From contig NZ_CAAAIM010000003.1 in the NCBI RefSeq assembly GCF_900639985.1, positions 186,001-250,000 of the forward strand: a stretch of 64,000 nucleotides of DNA, given 5' to 3'. The notes under the pieces are model-generated. The model was not told where the DNA came from. It saw only the letters and a program-made list of their open reading frames with translations, and searched no databases. Below, one piece after another: positions 36,311 to 46,237 of the stretch. How positions within the stretch are numbered: position 1 is the stretch's first letter; each line of letters opens with the position of its first letter. Source of the DNA: Legionella rowbothamii (GTDB lineage Bacteria > Pseudomonadota > Gammaproteobacteria > Legionellales > Legionellaceae). Both the position numbers and the translations under genes were made by a program.

Positions 36311-37732
36311 ATGCAACTAATACCAATCATTCTTTGTGGTGGCGCGGGTTCACGCCTTTGGCCAGTTTCACGTGAACTACATCCTAAGCCCTTTATGCGT
36401 CTTGCAGACGGGCAAAGTTTATTTCAAAAAGCATTTATTCGCGGTGCTTCTTTACCTAATGTACGTGAAGCAATGATCGTTACGAATAAAGAGTTTTTAT
36501 TTAAAATGATTGAAGAAAGCTCCGAGGTCAATGCGAATCATATTGAAACCTCCTACATTATGGAGCCCTTTGGCCGTAATACGGCAGCAGCTATTGCATC
36601 CGCTGTCCTGAACACCATTAATTTGCATGGTGAACAGGCGATGATGCTTGTTTTGGCAGCGGACCATTTAATTCTGAATCAAGATGCATTTCAAGCTGCA
36701 GTGAATGATGCCTTGGAATTGGCAATTAATGACAAGTTAGTCACTTTTGGTATTTCGCCTACCGAGCCTAAAACAGAATATGGATACATTGAAGCGGAGG
36801 CAAATCAAGTCGTACGTTTCGTAGAAAAGCCAGCATTAGACAAAGCCCAGGAATATTTAATTTCTGGTCGTTTCCTCTGGAACTCAGGAATGTTCTTATT
36901 CTCAGCAGGTTCCATGTTGCACGCTCTAGAAGAGCATTGTCCAGAAATTTTGCATGCCGTGCGCGCTTGTTTTGCTAAGTCACATTGGGTGCATCATCAA
37001 AATGTTGTGGGTTTGGAGTTAGATGAAGAAACCTTTGCTCAAGTTCCAGATAATTCCATTGACTATGCGGTCATGGAAAAAGCTGAGAATATCGCTGTGG
37101 TACCCTGTCAAATTGGCTGGAGTGATGTGGGCTCATGGACATCTATTGATGAGTTGATTGAGCCTGATGCGCAAGGCAACCGCTTGGAAGGTGACGGCGA
37201 AGTGTTTTTGCACGAGGTGACCAACTGCGACATAAGAAGTAATAATCGTTTGGTTGGCGCGGTGGGGCTTGATAATTTATTAATTGTGGATACTCCGGAT
37301 GCGTTGCTCGTTGCCGACAAGTCACGTGCGCAGGATGTAAAACATATTTATACCCAATTAAAAGCATGTGGTCATGAAGCTTATAAATTACATCGTACGG
37401 TATATCGCCCCTGGGGTACTTATACCATACTGGAGCAAAGCGAACGCTTTAAGATAAAACGTATTGAAGTAAAACCGGGAGCAAGCTTAAGCCTGCAGAT
37501 GCATCATCATCGCAGCGAGCACTGGATTGTGGTTAGCGGGATGGCTAAAGTCGTTAATGGTGAAGAAGAGTTTTTTGTTCGCGTTAACGAGTCTACTTAT
37601 ATTCCCGCAGGTTGCAAACACCGTTTGGAAAACCCAGGAGTCCTTGATCTGGTGATGATTGAGGTACAAAGTGGTGATTATCTGGGAGAGGATGATATTG
37701 TGCGTTTTCAAGATAACTATGGAAGGGGTTAA
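36311..37732 (+). CDS. manC: Mannose-1-phosphate guanylyltransferase / mannose-6-phosphate isomerase
   Basis: A bifunctional enzyme for GDP-mannose. The N-terminal nucleotidyltransferase domain has [23 protein letters not shown] and VLAADHLI. The C-terminal cupin (type II phosphomannose isomerase) has [47 protein letters not shown] and [14 protein letters not shown]. At 473 residues it has the normal size of ManC/AlgA. It is the first gene of the surface-polysaccharide locus and is separated from the phosphomannomutase gene by 5 bases, so the pair forms a GDP-mannose operon. Confidence 0.95.
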   Translation: MQLIPIILCGGAGSRLWPVSRELHPKPFMRLADGQSLFQKAFIRGASLPNVREAMIVTNKEFLFKMIEESSEVNANHIETSYIMEPFGRNTAAAIASAVLNTINLHGEQAMMLVLAADHLILNQDAFQAAVNDALELAINDKLVTFGISPTEPKTEYGYIEAEANQVVRFVEKPALDKAQEYLISGRFLWNSGMFLFSAGSMLHALEEHCPEILHAVRACFAKSHWVHHQNVVGLELDEETFAQVPDNSIDYAVMEKAENIAVVPCQIGWSDVGSWTSIDELIEPDAQGNRLEGDGEVFLHEVTNCDIRSNNRLVGAVGLDNLLIVDTPDALLVADKSRAQDVKHIYTQLKACGHEAYKLHRTVYRPWGTYTILEQSERFKIKRIEVKPGASLSLQMHHHRSEHWIVVSGMAKVVNGEEEFFVRVNESTYIPAGCKHRLENPGVLDLVMIEVQSGDYLGEDDIVRFQDNYGRG

Positions 37733-37737
37733 TTTCC

Positions 37738-39099
37738 ATGAAACTCGCTTGTTTTAAGTCTTATGATATTCGCGGTAAGCTTGGAATTGAATTGAATGAA
37801 GAGCTTGCATACCGCATTGGCTTTGCTTACACGCAATTTCTAAACGCAAACTCCGTGGTAGTCGGCAGTGATGTGCGCCACAGCAGTGAGCCATTAAAGC
37901 AGGCTTTAGCGCGCGGCATCATGGATGCCGGAGCCGACGTTATTGATATCGGCATGGCAGGTACCGAAGAGGTGTATTTTGCTACCTTTCATTTACCTGT
38001 TGATGGCGGAATAGAAGTTACTGCCAGCCATAATCCAATTGATTACAACGGCATGAAATTAGTCCGTAAGGGGGCTGCCCCCATTAGCGGCGATAGTGGC
38101 TTAAAGGCCATTGAAGAGCTTGTGATAAAAAATGAATTTCAACCCGCTGCACAAAAAGGACAATATAAGCAATTAAATGTGTTAGATGCTTATGTCGATC
38201 ATTTACTAAGTTACATTAATCCACAGCACTTGAAACCATTAAAACTAGTTGTTGATGCGGGTAATGGGGCTGCCGGGCATGTCATCGATGCGATCGAGGC
38301 GCGTTTTAAAGTAGCAAATATCCCTGTTAGTTTTATTAAGATTCATCACGAAGCAGATGGTGATTTTCCTCATGGAATTCCAAACCCCTTGCTAATGGAA
38401 AACCGTCAAGCAACAGCGGCGGCAGTAAAGGCTTACCAAGCAGATATGGGTATTGCTTGGGATGGGGATTTTGATCGTTGTTTCTTATTCAATGCTCAGG
38501 GGGAGTTTATTGAAGGATATTATCTGGTTGGCCTCTTAGCAGAAGCCTTTCTTAAGAAACATCCTGGTGGCAAAGTAATTCATGACCCGCGCCTTATTTG
38601 GAATACTATTAATATTGCTCAGCGTGCCAATGGGCAGGCAATTCAATGTAAAACTGGGCATGCTTTTATTAAAGAGCGTATGCGCAGTGAAAATGCGGTT
38701 TATGGGGGGGAAATGAGTGGACATCATTATTTCCGTAATTTTGCTTACTGTGACAGTGGAATGATTCCTTGGTTATTAGTGATTGAATTGATGAGTCACA
38801 CTAATAAGTCATTAAAAAGCCTCATCGATGAATGTGTTAATGCATTTCCTTGCAGCGGTGAAATCAATTATGAAGTTGCCGATGCTAAGTTAGTGATGGA
38901 GCGTGTAGAAGCTCATTTTTCTGCATTACAGCCCAAAATAGACCGGACCGATGGTATTAGTCTGGAATTTGAACATATGCGGCTAAACTTACGTGCTTCA
39001 AATACCGAGCCTCTCTTACGATTAAATGTGGAAACACGTGGAAATCTGCCTTTGGTGCAGGAAACTGTGGGAGTAGTGGAGGCGCTTATATTGAACTAA
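37738..39099 (+). CDS. manB: Phosphomannomutase
   Basis: Converts mannose-6-phosphate to mannose-1-phosphate for GDP-mannose synthesis. The 453-residue protein has the N-terminal [11 protein letters not shown], the phosphoserine loop [19 protein letters not shown], the metal-binding [15 protein letters not shown] and the sugar-binding [18 protein letters not shown], with the phosphate-binding [12 protein letters not shown] at the C-terminus. It directly follows manC and supplies its substrate. Confidence 0.95.
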   Translation: MKLACFKSYDIRGKLGIELNEELAYRIGFAYTQFLNANSVVVGSDVRHSSEPLKQALARGIMDAGADVIDIGMAGTEEVYFATFHLPVDGGIEVTASHNPIDYNGMKLVRKGAAPISGDSGLKAIEELVIKNEFQPAAQKGQYKQLNVLDAYVDHLLSYINPQHLKPLKLVVDAGNGAAGHVIDAIEARFKVANIPVSFIKIHHEADGDFPHGIPNPLLMENRQATAAAVKAYQADMGIAWDGDFDRCFLFNAQGEFIEGYYLVGLLAEAFLKKHPGGKVIHDPRLIWNTINIAQRANGQAIQCKTGHAFIKERMRSENAVYGGEMSGHHYFRNFAYCDSGMIPWLLVIELMSHTNKSLKSLIDECVNAFPCSGEINYEVADAKLVMERVEAHFSALQPKIDRTDGISLEFEHMRLNLRASNTEPLLRLNVETRGNLPLVQETVGVVEALILN

Positions 39100-39183
39100 A
39101 TGTTCTCTTGAGCGCTCCTGTTATTATGATTCAATTTATGATAGTTTACGCCCTTTATCACGTTTTAAAGTAGGATATTCCAA

Positions 39184-40308
39184 ATGCTTAAGGTAATGAC
39201 TATAGTAGGCACCAGGCCTGAATTAATAAAGATGTCACGCGTCATTGCTGAATTTGATAAACATACAAACCATGTCTTAGTTCATACGGGACAGAATTTT
39301 GATTATGAGCTTAATCAAATTTTTTTTGATGATTTGGAAATCCGTAAACCGGATTATTTTTTAGAGGCCGTAGGAGATACAGCCGCTCAAGCAATTGCGC
39401 GTATCATTGAGAAAGCCGATGAAGTATTGGAAAAAGAAAAGCCCGACGCGCTCCTACTTTATGGGGATACCAATTCTTGCCTCGCTGTTCTTTCTGCCAA
39501 ACGCCGTAAAATTCCTGTATTTCATATGGAGGCAGGTAATCGTTGTTTTGATCAACGTGTTCCTGAAGAATTAAATCGCAAAGTACTAGATCATTTAAGC
39601 GACATCAATTTAGTGTTGTCCGAGCATGCACGTCGCTATTTAATTAATGAAGGAATCCCTGCAGAAAGAATCATTAAAACCGGTTCTCATATGCACGAGG
39701 TGCTGGAACATTTTATGCCCAATATTTTATCATCTAACATATTGGCACAACTTGATTTGCAACCACAGCAATATTTTTTAGTCAGCAATCACCGTGAAGA
39801 AAATGTAGACGTTCCCGAAAATTTGCAGGCTCTATTAGATACATTACAGTCTTTGGCACAAACGTATAATATGCCGGTTGTGGTTTCCACTCATCCGCGA
39901 ACAAGAAAGAGATTAGAGAGTCTCAATGTCACCCAATTGGATTCGCGCATTCGCTTCTTAAAACCTTTCGGCTTTCTCGATTACATTAAACTGCAAATGG
40001 AAGCATTTTGTATTTTATCAGACAGTGGCACAATCACCGAAGAGGCCTCTCTTTTAAATCTTCCTGCGGTTACTATTCGCAATACACATGAACGTCCAGA
40101 GGGAATGGATGATACGACATTGATTATGTGCGGACTTAAATCAGCCAGTGTTTTGGATGCGGTACGTATTGTCACTTCTCAACATAATCAAAACTCACGC
40201 ACTTTTAAGGTCGTTTCAGATTATGAGGGGGGCTGTGTTTCGAAAAAAATGGTTCGAATCGTAACGAGTTATGTTGATTATATTAATCGAGTAATATGGT
40301 CAAAATAG
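39184..40308 (+). CDS. fnlC: UDP-N-acetylglucosamine 2-epimerase-like enzyme (FnlC/WbjD/CapG type)
   Basis: A 374-residue non-hydrolysing 2-epimerase: VGTRPELIKMSRVI, HTGQNFDYELNQIFFDDL, LLYGDTNSCLAVLSAKRRKIPVFHMEAGNRCFDQRVPEELNRK and VSNHREENVD. The F-DDLEI and EAGNRCFDQRVPEE wording fits the WbjD/CapG/FnlC subgroup better than WecB. This subgroup makes UDP-L-FucNAc from UDP-L-PneNAc, the final step after FnlA and FnlB. In most loci fnlA-fnlB-fnlC are consecutive; here FnlA and FnlB are encoded about 6 kb away on the opposite strand. Confidence 0.85.
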   Translation: MLKVMTIVGTRPELIKMSRVIAEFDKHTNHVLVHTGQNFDYELNQIFFDDLEIRKPDYFLEAVGDTAAQAIARIIEKADEVLEKEKPDALLLYGDTNSCLAVLSAKRRKIPVFHMEAGNRCFDQRVPEELNRKVLDHLSDINLVLSEHARRYLINEGIPAERIIKTGSHMHEVLEHFMPNILSSNILAQLDLQPQQYFLVSNHREENVDVPENLQALLDTLQSLAQTYNMPVVVSTHPRTRKRLESLNVTQLDSRIRFLKPFGFLDYIKLQMEAFCILSDSGTITEEASLLNLPAVTIRNTHERPEGMDDTTLIMCGLKSASVLDAVRIVTSQHNQNSRTFKVVSDYEGGCVSKKMVRIVTSYVDYINRVIWSK

Positions 40309-40364
40309 AATAATTTCAGCCTTCAATAATTTCAAAATTCATCAGGGAGGAATAATAGGGAATC

Positions 40365-41465
40365 ATGAGTAAAAATATAGAAATACATCCTCGCTCGCTC
40401 TATTTTTCCTGTGCAGATGGTATAAGAGGATTGGCATGTTTTATAGTGTTGATAACTCATGCGATCACGATGTTTTTCATAAACTCATCACCCTACCTTG
40501 CTGGTAGTGGAAAAATTGGCTGTTGGTTGTTTTTTGTTTTAAGTGCTTTTTTATTGACTACAAAGTTCAAAGCATCAGGTTTTGGTTCTTCTCAGCTGAT
40601 ACACTATGGGATAAGCCGCTTTTTAAGAATCATTCCTCTTTATTTGTTAGCTCTTATTGTTTATAAATTTTTAGGGACAACTGGTATTAGTTCATGGAGA
40701 AATGTGGAAGATGCGTTATTTCTAAAACAAGGTTTTTCACATTTATGGACCATTCCTGTAGAGTTTAAATTTTATTTTTATTTACCCCTGTTTGCATTTA
40801 TTTTGATTCAATCAGCTAAGATCAATCTTTTATTCCCTACGCTTTTTTTTGGGACTTTCATTGCAATAGAGCAGCTTTATTGGCCTTATTGGCATACCCC
40901 AATTAATTCTATTGACGTCAATTACTATTTAACCCCTTTTACTACAGGAGTTTTTTTTGCTGCAATTTATGAGCGATTAAAACCATATGCCACATCAACA
41001 AATGCAAGTTTTATTGGTTTTGCAACCATGGTAGGGTGTCTTGTTTCCCTGCCAATTTCTAAACTCTATTTTTTCAAAATTCCTTTAGATCTTAGTTTGG
41101 CAAATCAATTTATTTATTTTGGATTGATATGGGCTTTATTTATTGTTTTTACTCTGGAAGGCAAAGGCTTGTATGGGCGACTTCTGGGTGCTTCCTTTTT
41201 TCGAATAATAGGTAAGTGGAGCTATTCTATTTATCTTTTTCATTGGCTTGTCTATGTGAAATACCTCCAACATTGGCCTAATAGTATTCTTGCCCTAAGT
41301 GCAGCCTTGATATCTGCCATTTTAGTCGGTGGGGTGGTTTTTTATTTAGTAGAGAAGCCTCTAGAGGGTTTGAGGCAATACAGTAAAGCTAAGCCTTCTT
41401 TGAGGAAGGGGTTATTTTATTTGAGAATGCGGACATGGGGACGTTTATCATTTACCATAAAGTAA
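40365..41465 (+). CDS. Acyltransferase 3 family membrane protein
   Basis: A 366-residue integral membrane protein with about ten helices. The N-terminal catalytic region SLYFSCADGIRGLACFIVLITHA has the R-G-x-A and His pattern typical of membrane O-acyltransferases that acetylate O-antigen or capsule sugars. The C-terminus SYSIYLFHWLVY is also conserved in this family. The coding sequence is AT-rich, as is common in such loci. It lies between fnlC and the LDPGTGS cassette; the acceptor sugar is unknown. Confidence 0.87.
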   Translation: MSKNIEIHPRSLYFSCADGIRGLACFIVLITHAITMFFINSSPYLAGSGKIGCWLFFVLSAFLLTTKFKASGFGSSQLIHYGISRFLRIIPLYLLALIVYKFLGTTGISSWRNVEDALFLKQGFSHLWTIPVEFKFYFYLPLFAFILIQSAKINLLFPTLFFGTFIAIEQLYWPYWHTPINSIDVNYYLTPFTTGVFFAAIYERLKPYATSTNASFIGFATMVGCLVSLPISKLYFFKIPLDLSLANQFIYFGLIWALFIVFTLEGKGLYGRLLGASFFRIIGKWSYSIYLFHWLVYVKYLQHWPNSILALSAALISAILVGGVVFYLVEKPLEGLRQYSKAKPSLRKGLFYLRMRTWGRLSFTIK

Positions 41466-41530
41466 AAATTTATTAAACTCTGCTGCAATTTTTATTAATT
41501 TAAAATTATTTGTAATAATATAGGAACAAT

Positions 41531-41746
41531 ATGAAATACATTCTTATTGCACTTTCATCCTTTATCTGGATTTCTAATGCTTACGCTTATTTAGATCCAG
41601 GAACAGGTAGTTTAATCATTCAGTCCACTATTGCAGCAATTACGGGTGGGCTTTTTATATTAAAGACTTATTGGCATAAATTAAAGGCAAAATTGTTTTC
41701 CAGGAGTGAAAAAGTAAAAGATGATAATGACAGCCAACAAGCCTAA
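41531..41746 (+). CDS. Small signal-peptide protein with LDPGTGS motif
   Basis: A 71-residue protein. Residues 1-19 form a signal peptide (SNAYA cleavage). Directly after it comes YLDPGTGSLIIQSTIAAITGGLFILKTYWHKLK: a LDPGTGS motif and one membrane helix, followed by a charged tail. Proteins of this pattern recur in polysaccharide loci beside methyltransferases and sulfatase-like genes, as far as I recall, but have no assigned function. The next gene begins 26 bases before its stop, so the two are translationally coupled. A mature N-terminus just outside the membrane with a fixed helix suggests a membrane scaffold or accessory subunit. Confidence 0.75.
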   Translation: MKYILIALSSFIWISNAYAYLDPGTGSLIIQSTIAAITGGLFILKTYWHKLKAKLFSRSEKVKDDNDSQQA

Positions 41747-43142
41747 GCAAGTTCTCAATAAAGTAGAAGGTCATCGCTCTTCTTTTCGTGATCCCTGTGG
41801 GCAAATCTATAAGTTGAATGGGGAAATATATCGTCAAATTACTGAAGCGGGTTATCCCGATTATCAGCATCTTATGGCCTCTGGATTATATAAGGAATTA
41901 CAATCTAAAAGTTATTTAATTCCTCACCAGGAAGTTGCCCTTGAATTGGCATTCAATAAACAGGCTCGAGTAGTTTTAAAACCGGAAGAAATAGGATGTA
42001 TATCTTATTGCTATGAATGGTCCTTTTCTCAGTTCAAAGATGCTGCACTATTGACCCTGGAAATTGCAAAGCGTGCAATCGAATATGGAATGATTTTAAA
42101 AGATGCAAGTGCTTATAATGTCCAATTCCATCATGGAAAACCTATTTTTATTGATACTTCTTCTTTTGCGCTTTATAAGGAAGGGGAGCCTTGGGTTGCT
42201 TATAATCAGTTTTGTCGGCACTTTTTAGCTCCATTATTATTAATGGCTAAAGTAGATATCCGCATGGGCAAGCTCTCCCAGCAATATATTGATGGCATAC
42301 CACTTGATCTGGCAAGTAAGTTATTACCATTTAAAAGCAAGTTTTCATTTTCTATTTTTGCTCACATTCATGCGCATGCAAAAGTTCAGCAAAAATATAG
42401 TAATGCTGCAAATATGAAAGCCAAGCGCACTCAGAAAATTTCTAAAATAAATTTACTTGGCCTAATAGATAACCTAAGTTCCTTAATTAAAAAAATAAAT
42501 TGGTCGCCAATAAAAACTGAATGGGGTGACTATTATAATCAAACTAATTATTCAGATGTAGCAACCAAACACAAGGCAGAGACAGTAAAAGAGTTATTTC
42601 ATCTTTCAACAGCAAATTCTGCTTGGGATTTGGGGGGAAATAATGGTTATTACAGTCGGGTTATTGCTGAGGCAGGAGCAAATGTTATTTGCTTTGATAT
42701 TGATCCCATGGCAGTCGAGACAAATTATCAAAAAATAAAAAAAGATAAGACCCAATCCATTCTACCTTTACTACAGGATTTAACTAATCCAAGTTCAAGC
42801 CTTGGGTGGCAACAAACGGAACGGGATGGGTTACTTGAACGAGGCGGCAAAGTAAATTTAATTATGGCTTTGGCATTAATCCACCATTTAGCAATTTCCA
42901 ATAATGTACCTCTGGAGCATATTGCTGAATATTTCTCCCGATTAGGTGATTATTTGCTTATAGAATTTGTACCTAAGGAAGACTCACAAGTTCAACGCCT
43001 TTTAGCAAGTAGGGAGGATATTTTCCCGAACTATCATTTAGAATCGTTCAGAAATACTTTTTCTAATTACTATACCATCTTAGAGGAGCGCTCGATTCAA
43101 GAAACTTCGCGGATGCTTTTTTTGATGAAAAAAATAGGCTAA
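41721..43142 (+). CDS. Class I SAM-dependent methyltransferase with N-terminal kinase-like region
   Basis: A 473-residue protein. The C-terminal half (about residue 270 on) holds a Rossmann methyltransferase: SAWDLGGNNGYYSRVIAEAGANVICFDIDPMAVETNYQ (motif I and following acidic residue) and LIMALALIHHLAISNNVP. The N-terminal half has IEYGMILKDASAYNVQFHHGKPIFIDTSSFALYKEGEPW, which resembles the catalytic and metal-binding loops (D...N and ID) of small-molecule or sugar kinases. The protein may thus be a kinase-methyltransferase fusion, as seen in O-antigen capping. It overlaps the LDPGTGS gene and ends 4 bases before the sulfatase-like gene. Confidence 0.8.
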   Translation: MIMTANKPKQVLNKVEGHRSSFRDPCGQIYKLNGEIYRQITEAGYPDYQHLMASGLYKELQSKSYLIPHQEVALELAFNKQARVVLKPEEIGCISYCYEWSFSQFKDAALLTLEIAKRAIEYGMILKDASAYNVQFHHGKPIFIDTSSFALYKEGEPWVAYNQFCRHFLAPLLLMAKVDIRMGKLSQQYIDGIPLDLASKLLPFKSKFSFSIFAHIHAHAKVQQKYSNAANMKAKRTQKISKINLLGLIDNLSSLIKKINWSPIKTEWGDYYNQTNYSDVATKHKAETVKELFHLSTANSAWDLGGNNGYYSRVIAEAGANVICFDIDPMAVETNYQKIKKDKTQSILPLLQDLTNPSSSLGWQQTERDGLLERGGKVNLIMALALIHHLAISNNVPLEHIAEYFSRLGDYLLIEFVPKEDSQVQRLLASREDIFPNYHLESFRNTFSNYYTILEERSIQETSRMLFLMKKIG

Positions 43143-43146
43143 TAGC

Positions 43147-44718
43147 ATGTTGAAAAAATTAAATGAAAACTGGCGTTATCTTTTGGTAATTCCTTTATTT
43201 TTCACTGCATTATGTACTGCATACCTCCAACATAATGGAATAAGTATAACGCGTCCAGAGGCATTATATTCTTATCTGTTATTACTTCTACTTGGTTTGA
43301 CTCCTTCTGCCATTATGGTTTTTAGTGGAACTGCATTACGATTGCTTATCCTCTCAGGATTACTTTTTCTTTTCCTATTAAGCCAATTGAAAGCAGTACC
43401 TGTTTTGCCCTTTGGATTAAAGTACCGTTATAGCGCGCCCTTTATCGTTATGGGGCTTATGGCAGTCTTATATTGCATCCGTGAAAAACTCGACAAGCTT
43501 CTTCTTATTGTTTTCACTGTCTTTTGGGTTGGCGCTTTTTTTACAGCAAAAACCCCGCCCTTCTCAATTAAACAATTCCACTCAACTCAAGGGAACTCCC
43601 AATTACCCCCATATATTGAAATAGTCCTGGATGAACAAATCGGGATTGCCGGAGGCACGCTTTTAGAAGATAAAAAAGCGGATTATTTTTCTAGAGAGTT
43701 AATCAACGATTATGTTAAAAAGGATTTCACAGTATATGGTCAGGCCTATAGCCGAGACTTTCAGACCCTGTCCTCTTTCGCGAGTTTTCTTAATTTTAAA
43801 CCTTTAGACCAGCTTGACGACTATTTACTTCAAGAAAAAGGAATGAATTTAATCACCAAGAATAAACTTTTTGAGCTATTAAGTAAGCAAGGTTATGCAA
43901 TTAATGTCTTACAGAGTACATATGTTGATCTGTGCACCTATAGAAAAAACGTCAACATTAAAAAATGTAATACTTATAATTATGCTACACCTATATCTTC
44001 ACCTCTAGTAAGTGTCAGAGAAAAATCAATTGCAATGATCCATGATATTTTTTCTACAGTCCCATTAATGGACAAATTGAGCCATAAGATATTATTTATT
44101 TTGTTTCCGGGGAATAAGAAAGAGACTGTAGTTGAAGCCTCAACAGCAACTTACAAAATTTTTCCTGAAATTCTTAAACTAGCCAAAGAAGCTGAGCCTG
44201 GCAATGCTTACTTTATTCATTTGTTAATGCCACATTATCCTTATGTGTTTAATGCTAATTGCGAATACATGGGCGATCGCGGGAAAACGTCAGCTACTTA
44301 CATAGACCAAATTAAATGTACCCATAAAATGATGGGGGAATTTCTTGCGGTTTTGGCAAGTAATCCCGCTACAAGAAACAGTACGATTATAATTCACGGC
44401 GATCATGGTTTCCGTACTCCCAAACCAAGTGGCAAAAAAAGTTACTCATTTACTCCAATAAATATAACGAAGACATACAATACTTTTTTTGCTGTAAAAA
44501 GTCCCTCACACAAGCCAGGATATAATTCGACGCAATTACCTATAGATTTTTTATTAAAAAATATCCTAACCCAGCATGAGCCAGTTTTTTATAATCCTAA
44601 GAAACAGTTTGTTTATTTACGCAGTGATAAACGTACCGATAAGCCATTTGATCGGGGGATTTTTTTAATATCGCAAACTAATACCAGAAAAGAAATAGAT
44701 GGTTCGTTAATCAACTAA
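43147..44718 (+). CDS. Membrane sulfatase / phosphoethanolamine transferase-like protein
   Basis: A 523-residue protein with about five membrane helices in the first 135 residues and a large periplasmic domain. The latter contains IEIVLDEQIGIAGG, HLLMPHYPYVFNANCEYMG and IIIHGDHGFRTPKPSG, which fit the alkaline phosphatase/sulfatase superfamily (metal ligands D-H-G). The usual nucleophile threonine/serine motif is not obvious, so the activity (sulfatase, phosphoglycerol or phosphoethanolamine transfer) is undecided. It is the third gene of the cassette with the LDPGTGS protein and the methyltransferase, with 4 bases between. Confidence 0.75.
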   Translation: MLKKLNENWRYLLVIPLFFTALCTAYLQHNGISITRPEALYSYLLLLLLGLTPSAIMVFSGTALRLLILSGLLFLFLLSQLKAVPVLPFGLKYRYSAPFIVMGLMAVLYCIREKLDKLLLIVFTVFWVGAFFTAKTPPFSIKQFHSTQGNSQLPPYIEIVLDEQIGIAGGTLLEDKKADYFSRELINDYVKKDFTVYGQAYSRDFQTLSSFASFLNFKPLDQLDDYLLQEKGMNLITKNKLFELLSKQGYAINVLQSTYVDLCTYRKNVNIKKCNTYNYATPISSPLVSVREKSIAMIHDIFSTVPLMDKLSHKILFILFPGNKKETVVEASTATYKIFPEILKLAKEAEPGNAYFIHLLMPHYPYVFNANCEYMGDRGKTSATYIDQIKCTHKMMGEFLAVLASNPATRNSTIIIHGDHGFRTPKPSGKKSYSFTPINITKTYNTFFAVKSPSHKPGYNSTQLPIDFLLKNILTQHEPVFYNPKKQFVYLRSDKRTDKPFDRGIFLISQTNTRKEIDGSLIN

Positions 44719-44801
44719 CATTTTATAAAAAATACGGTAGCAAGAATCGTGGTAGCCTCTTATAATAGCCTAAAATTAAATCTGCCTTTGAAAAGTAACA
44801 A

Positions 44802-44867
44802 ATGAAATACGGTCTCAAATGGCAGGTTGTTGAAAATCCAACGCATGGAACATTACACGTTCAATGA
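44802..44867 (+). CDS. Possible 21-aa leader ORF coupled to wzx
   Basis: A small ORF (MKYGLKWQVVENPTHGTLHVQ) ends with TGA overlapping the ATG of wzx (ATGA). The wzx start itself has no clear ribosome binding site, so translational coupling is plausible. It may also be a relic of an earlier gene end. Confidence 0.35.
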   Translation: MKYGLKWQVVENPTHGTLHVQ

Positions 44868-46150
44868 AAATTCATAATAAATTATTAAAGACATCATTCT
44901 TTTCCGGGTTATCAACACTTGTTAAAATTCTAACCGGTCTATTGAGCCTAAAAATAATAGCCATGCACACCGGCCCCGAGGGAGTGGCTATATTAGGGCA
45001 ATTTATGGCATTAGCCAATATCTTTGCTACCATCGCAGGCGGGGGAATTGCTTTAGGTGTTATTAAGTACGTTGCAGAATATACCAAGACACAAGAACTT
45101 CAACACTTTTTACCAACGGCAACGCTCTACACATTGTTTTTCTCACTTACAACGATGCTGCTCGGTCTAGTTTTCAGTCAAAAATTGGCTGAATGGATTT
45201 TAGGCTCAACTGAATTTGCTTATTTAATGCGTTGGATGGCTATCGCGCAATTGTTTATTGCCATGCATTTACTGCTTTGCTCTATTTTAAATGGCTTTGG
45301 CCAGATACGATTACTTATAACGGTTACAATTATAAGTAGTATTCTTAGCTTTATAATTGTTTGTGGTGTTGCGCTTTTATATTCTTTAAAAAGTATTTTA
45401 CTTGCGTTTGTAGTAGCGCAAGCGTTGGCTATTTTTATTTCATTGCTCTTTGTTTATGCTAAGCATTGGTTTCGCTTCTTATTTTCTTTTAAAATTCAAA
45501 AAAAATATCTATTGAATTTATTGCGTTATTCATTTATGAGCACTGTAAGTACCTTAACAGTACCCCTTGCGCAAATCCTAGTGCGCAATGACTTAAATAC
45601 ATTATTTGGATGGGATAGTGTAGGTTATTGGCAAGCTGTTATACGTTTATCCGATGCTTATTTATTGTTTGTAACTGCGGCATTAACCACATATTACTTA
45701 CCGCGATTATCCGAATTGCAGACCCCTATTGCATTAAAACAAGAGATCACTAGTACTTTTAGAACTCTTATGCCGCTTATTGGCTTAATGCTTATAGGCA
45801 TTTACCTATTTCGAGGTATTATTATTAATCTTCTTTACAGCAAAAGTTTTACTCCAGCAACAGAGTTGTTTTCTTACCAACTTCTTGGTGATTTTTTTCG
45901 AGTTGCAAGTTGGTTATTTACCTATTTACTTCTAGCAAAAGCCTGGACAAAAACATATGTTGTAACGGAAATTATTTTAAGCGCAGTTTTTGTTTGTTTG
46001 AGTTATTCATTTTCCAGGAGCTATGGGTTAATAGGGGTAACTTATGCTTTTGCCTTAACCTACTTTATATATTGGCTACTCATGACCATTGTTACAGCTT
46101 TTTATTTTAAGCAGGAAAGGAAAAACTATAAATTAGCAACGATTAATTAA
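44864..46150 (+). CDS. wzx: O-antigen flippase (Wzx family)
   Basis: A 428-residue protein with about 12 membrane helices and the family N-terminus (LLKTSFFSGLSTLVKILTGLLSLKIIAMHTGPEGVAILGQFMAL, with the conserved GP-G). It moves lipid-linked repeat units across the inner membrane. It is the last plus-strand gene of this half of the locus and ends convergently with fnlA, at a strong palindrome. No clear ribosome binding site is seen; a small ORF ends on its start codon. Confidence 0.88.
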   Translation: MKIHNKLLKTSFFSGLSTLVKILTGLLSLKIIAMHTGPEGVAILGQFMALANIFATIAGGGIALGVIKYVAEYTKTQELQHFLPTATLYTLFFSLTTMLLGLVFSQKLAEWILGSTEFAYLMRWMAIAQLFIAMHLLLCSILNGFGQIRLLITVTIISSILSFIIVCGVALLYSLKSILLAFVVAQALAIFISLLFVYAKHWFRFLFSFKIQKKYLLNLLRYSFMSTVSTLTVPLAQILVRNDLNTLFGWDSVGYWQAVIRLSDAYLLFVTAALTTYYLPRLSELQTPIALKQEITSTFRTLMPLIGLMLIGIYLFRGIIINLLYSKSFTPATELFSYQLLGDFFRVASWLFTYLLLAKAWTKTYVVTEIILSAVFVCLSYSFSRSYGLIGVTYAFALTYFIYWLLMTIVTAFYFKQERKNYKLATIN

Positions 46151-46188
46151 ATGCCAGCTTAAAGTGAATTATCTCAAAGAGAAACTAG

Positions 46189-46207
46189 GTTGGGCCATGG
46201 GCCCAAC
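46189..46207. terminator. Palindrome between wzx and fnlA (gttgggcc family)
   Basis: GTTGGGCC/GGCCCAAC with an ATG spacer, 8-bp perfect arms, lies between convergent wzx and fnlA. There is no T-run. Degenerate relatives are at about 27446-27465 and 62824-62843, so this is a dispersed element that can also end transcripts. Confidence 0.6.
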
Positions 46208-46237
46208 GTACAATATTATAAATGTGTTAACTGAAAA

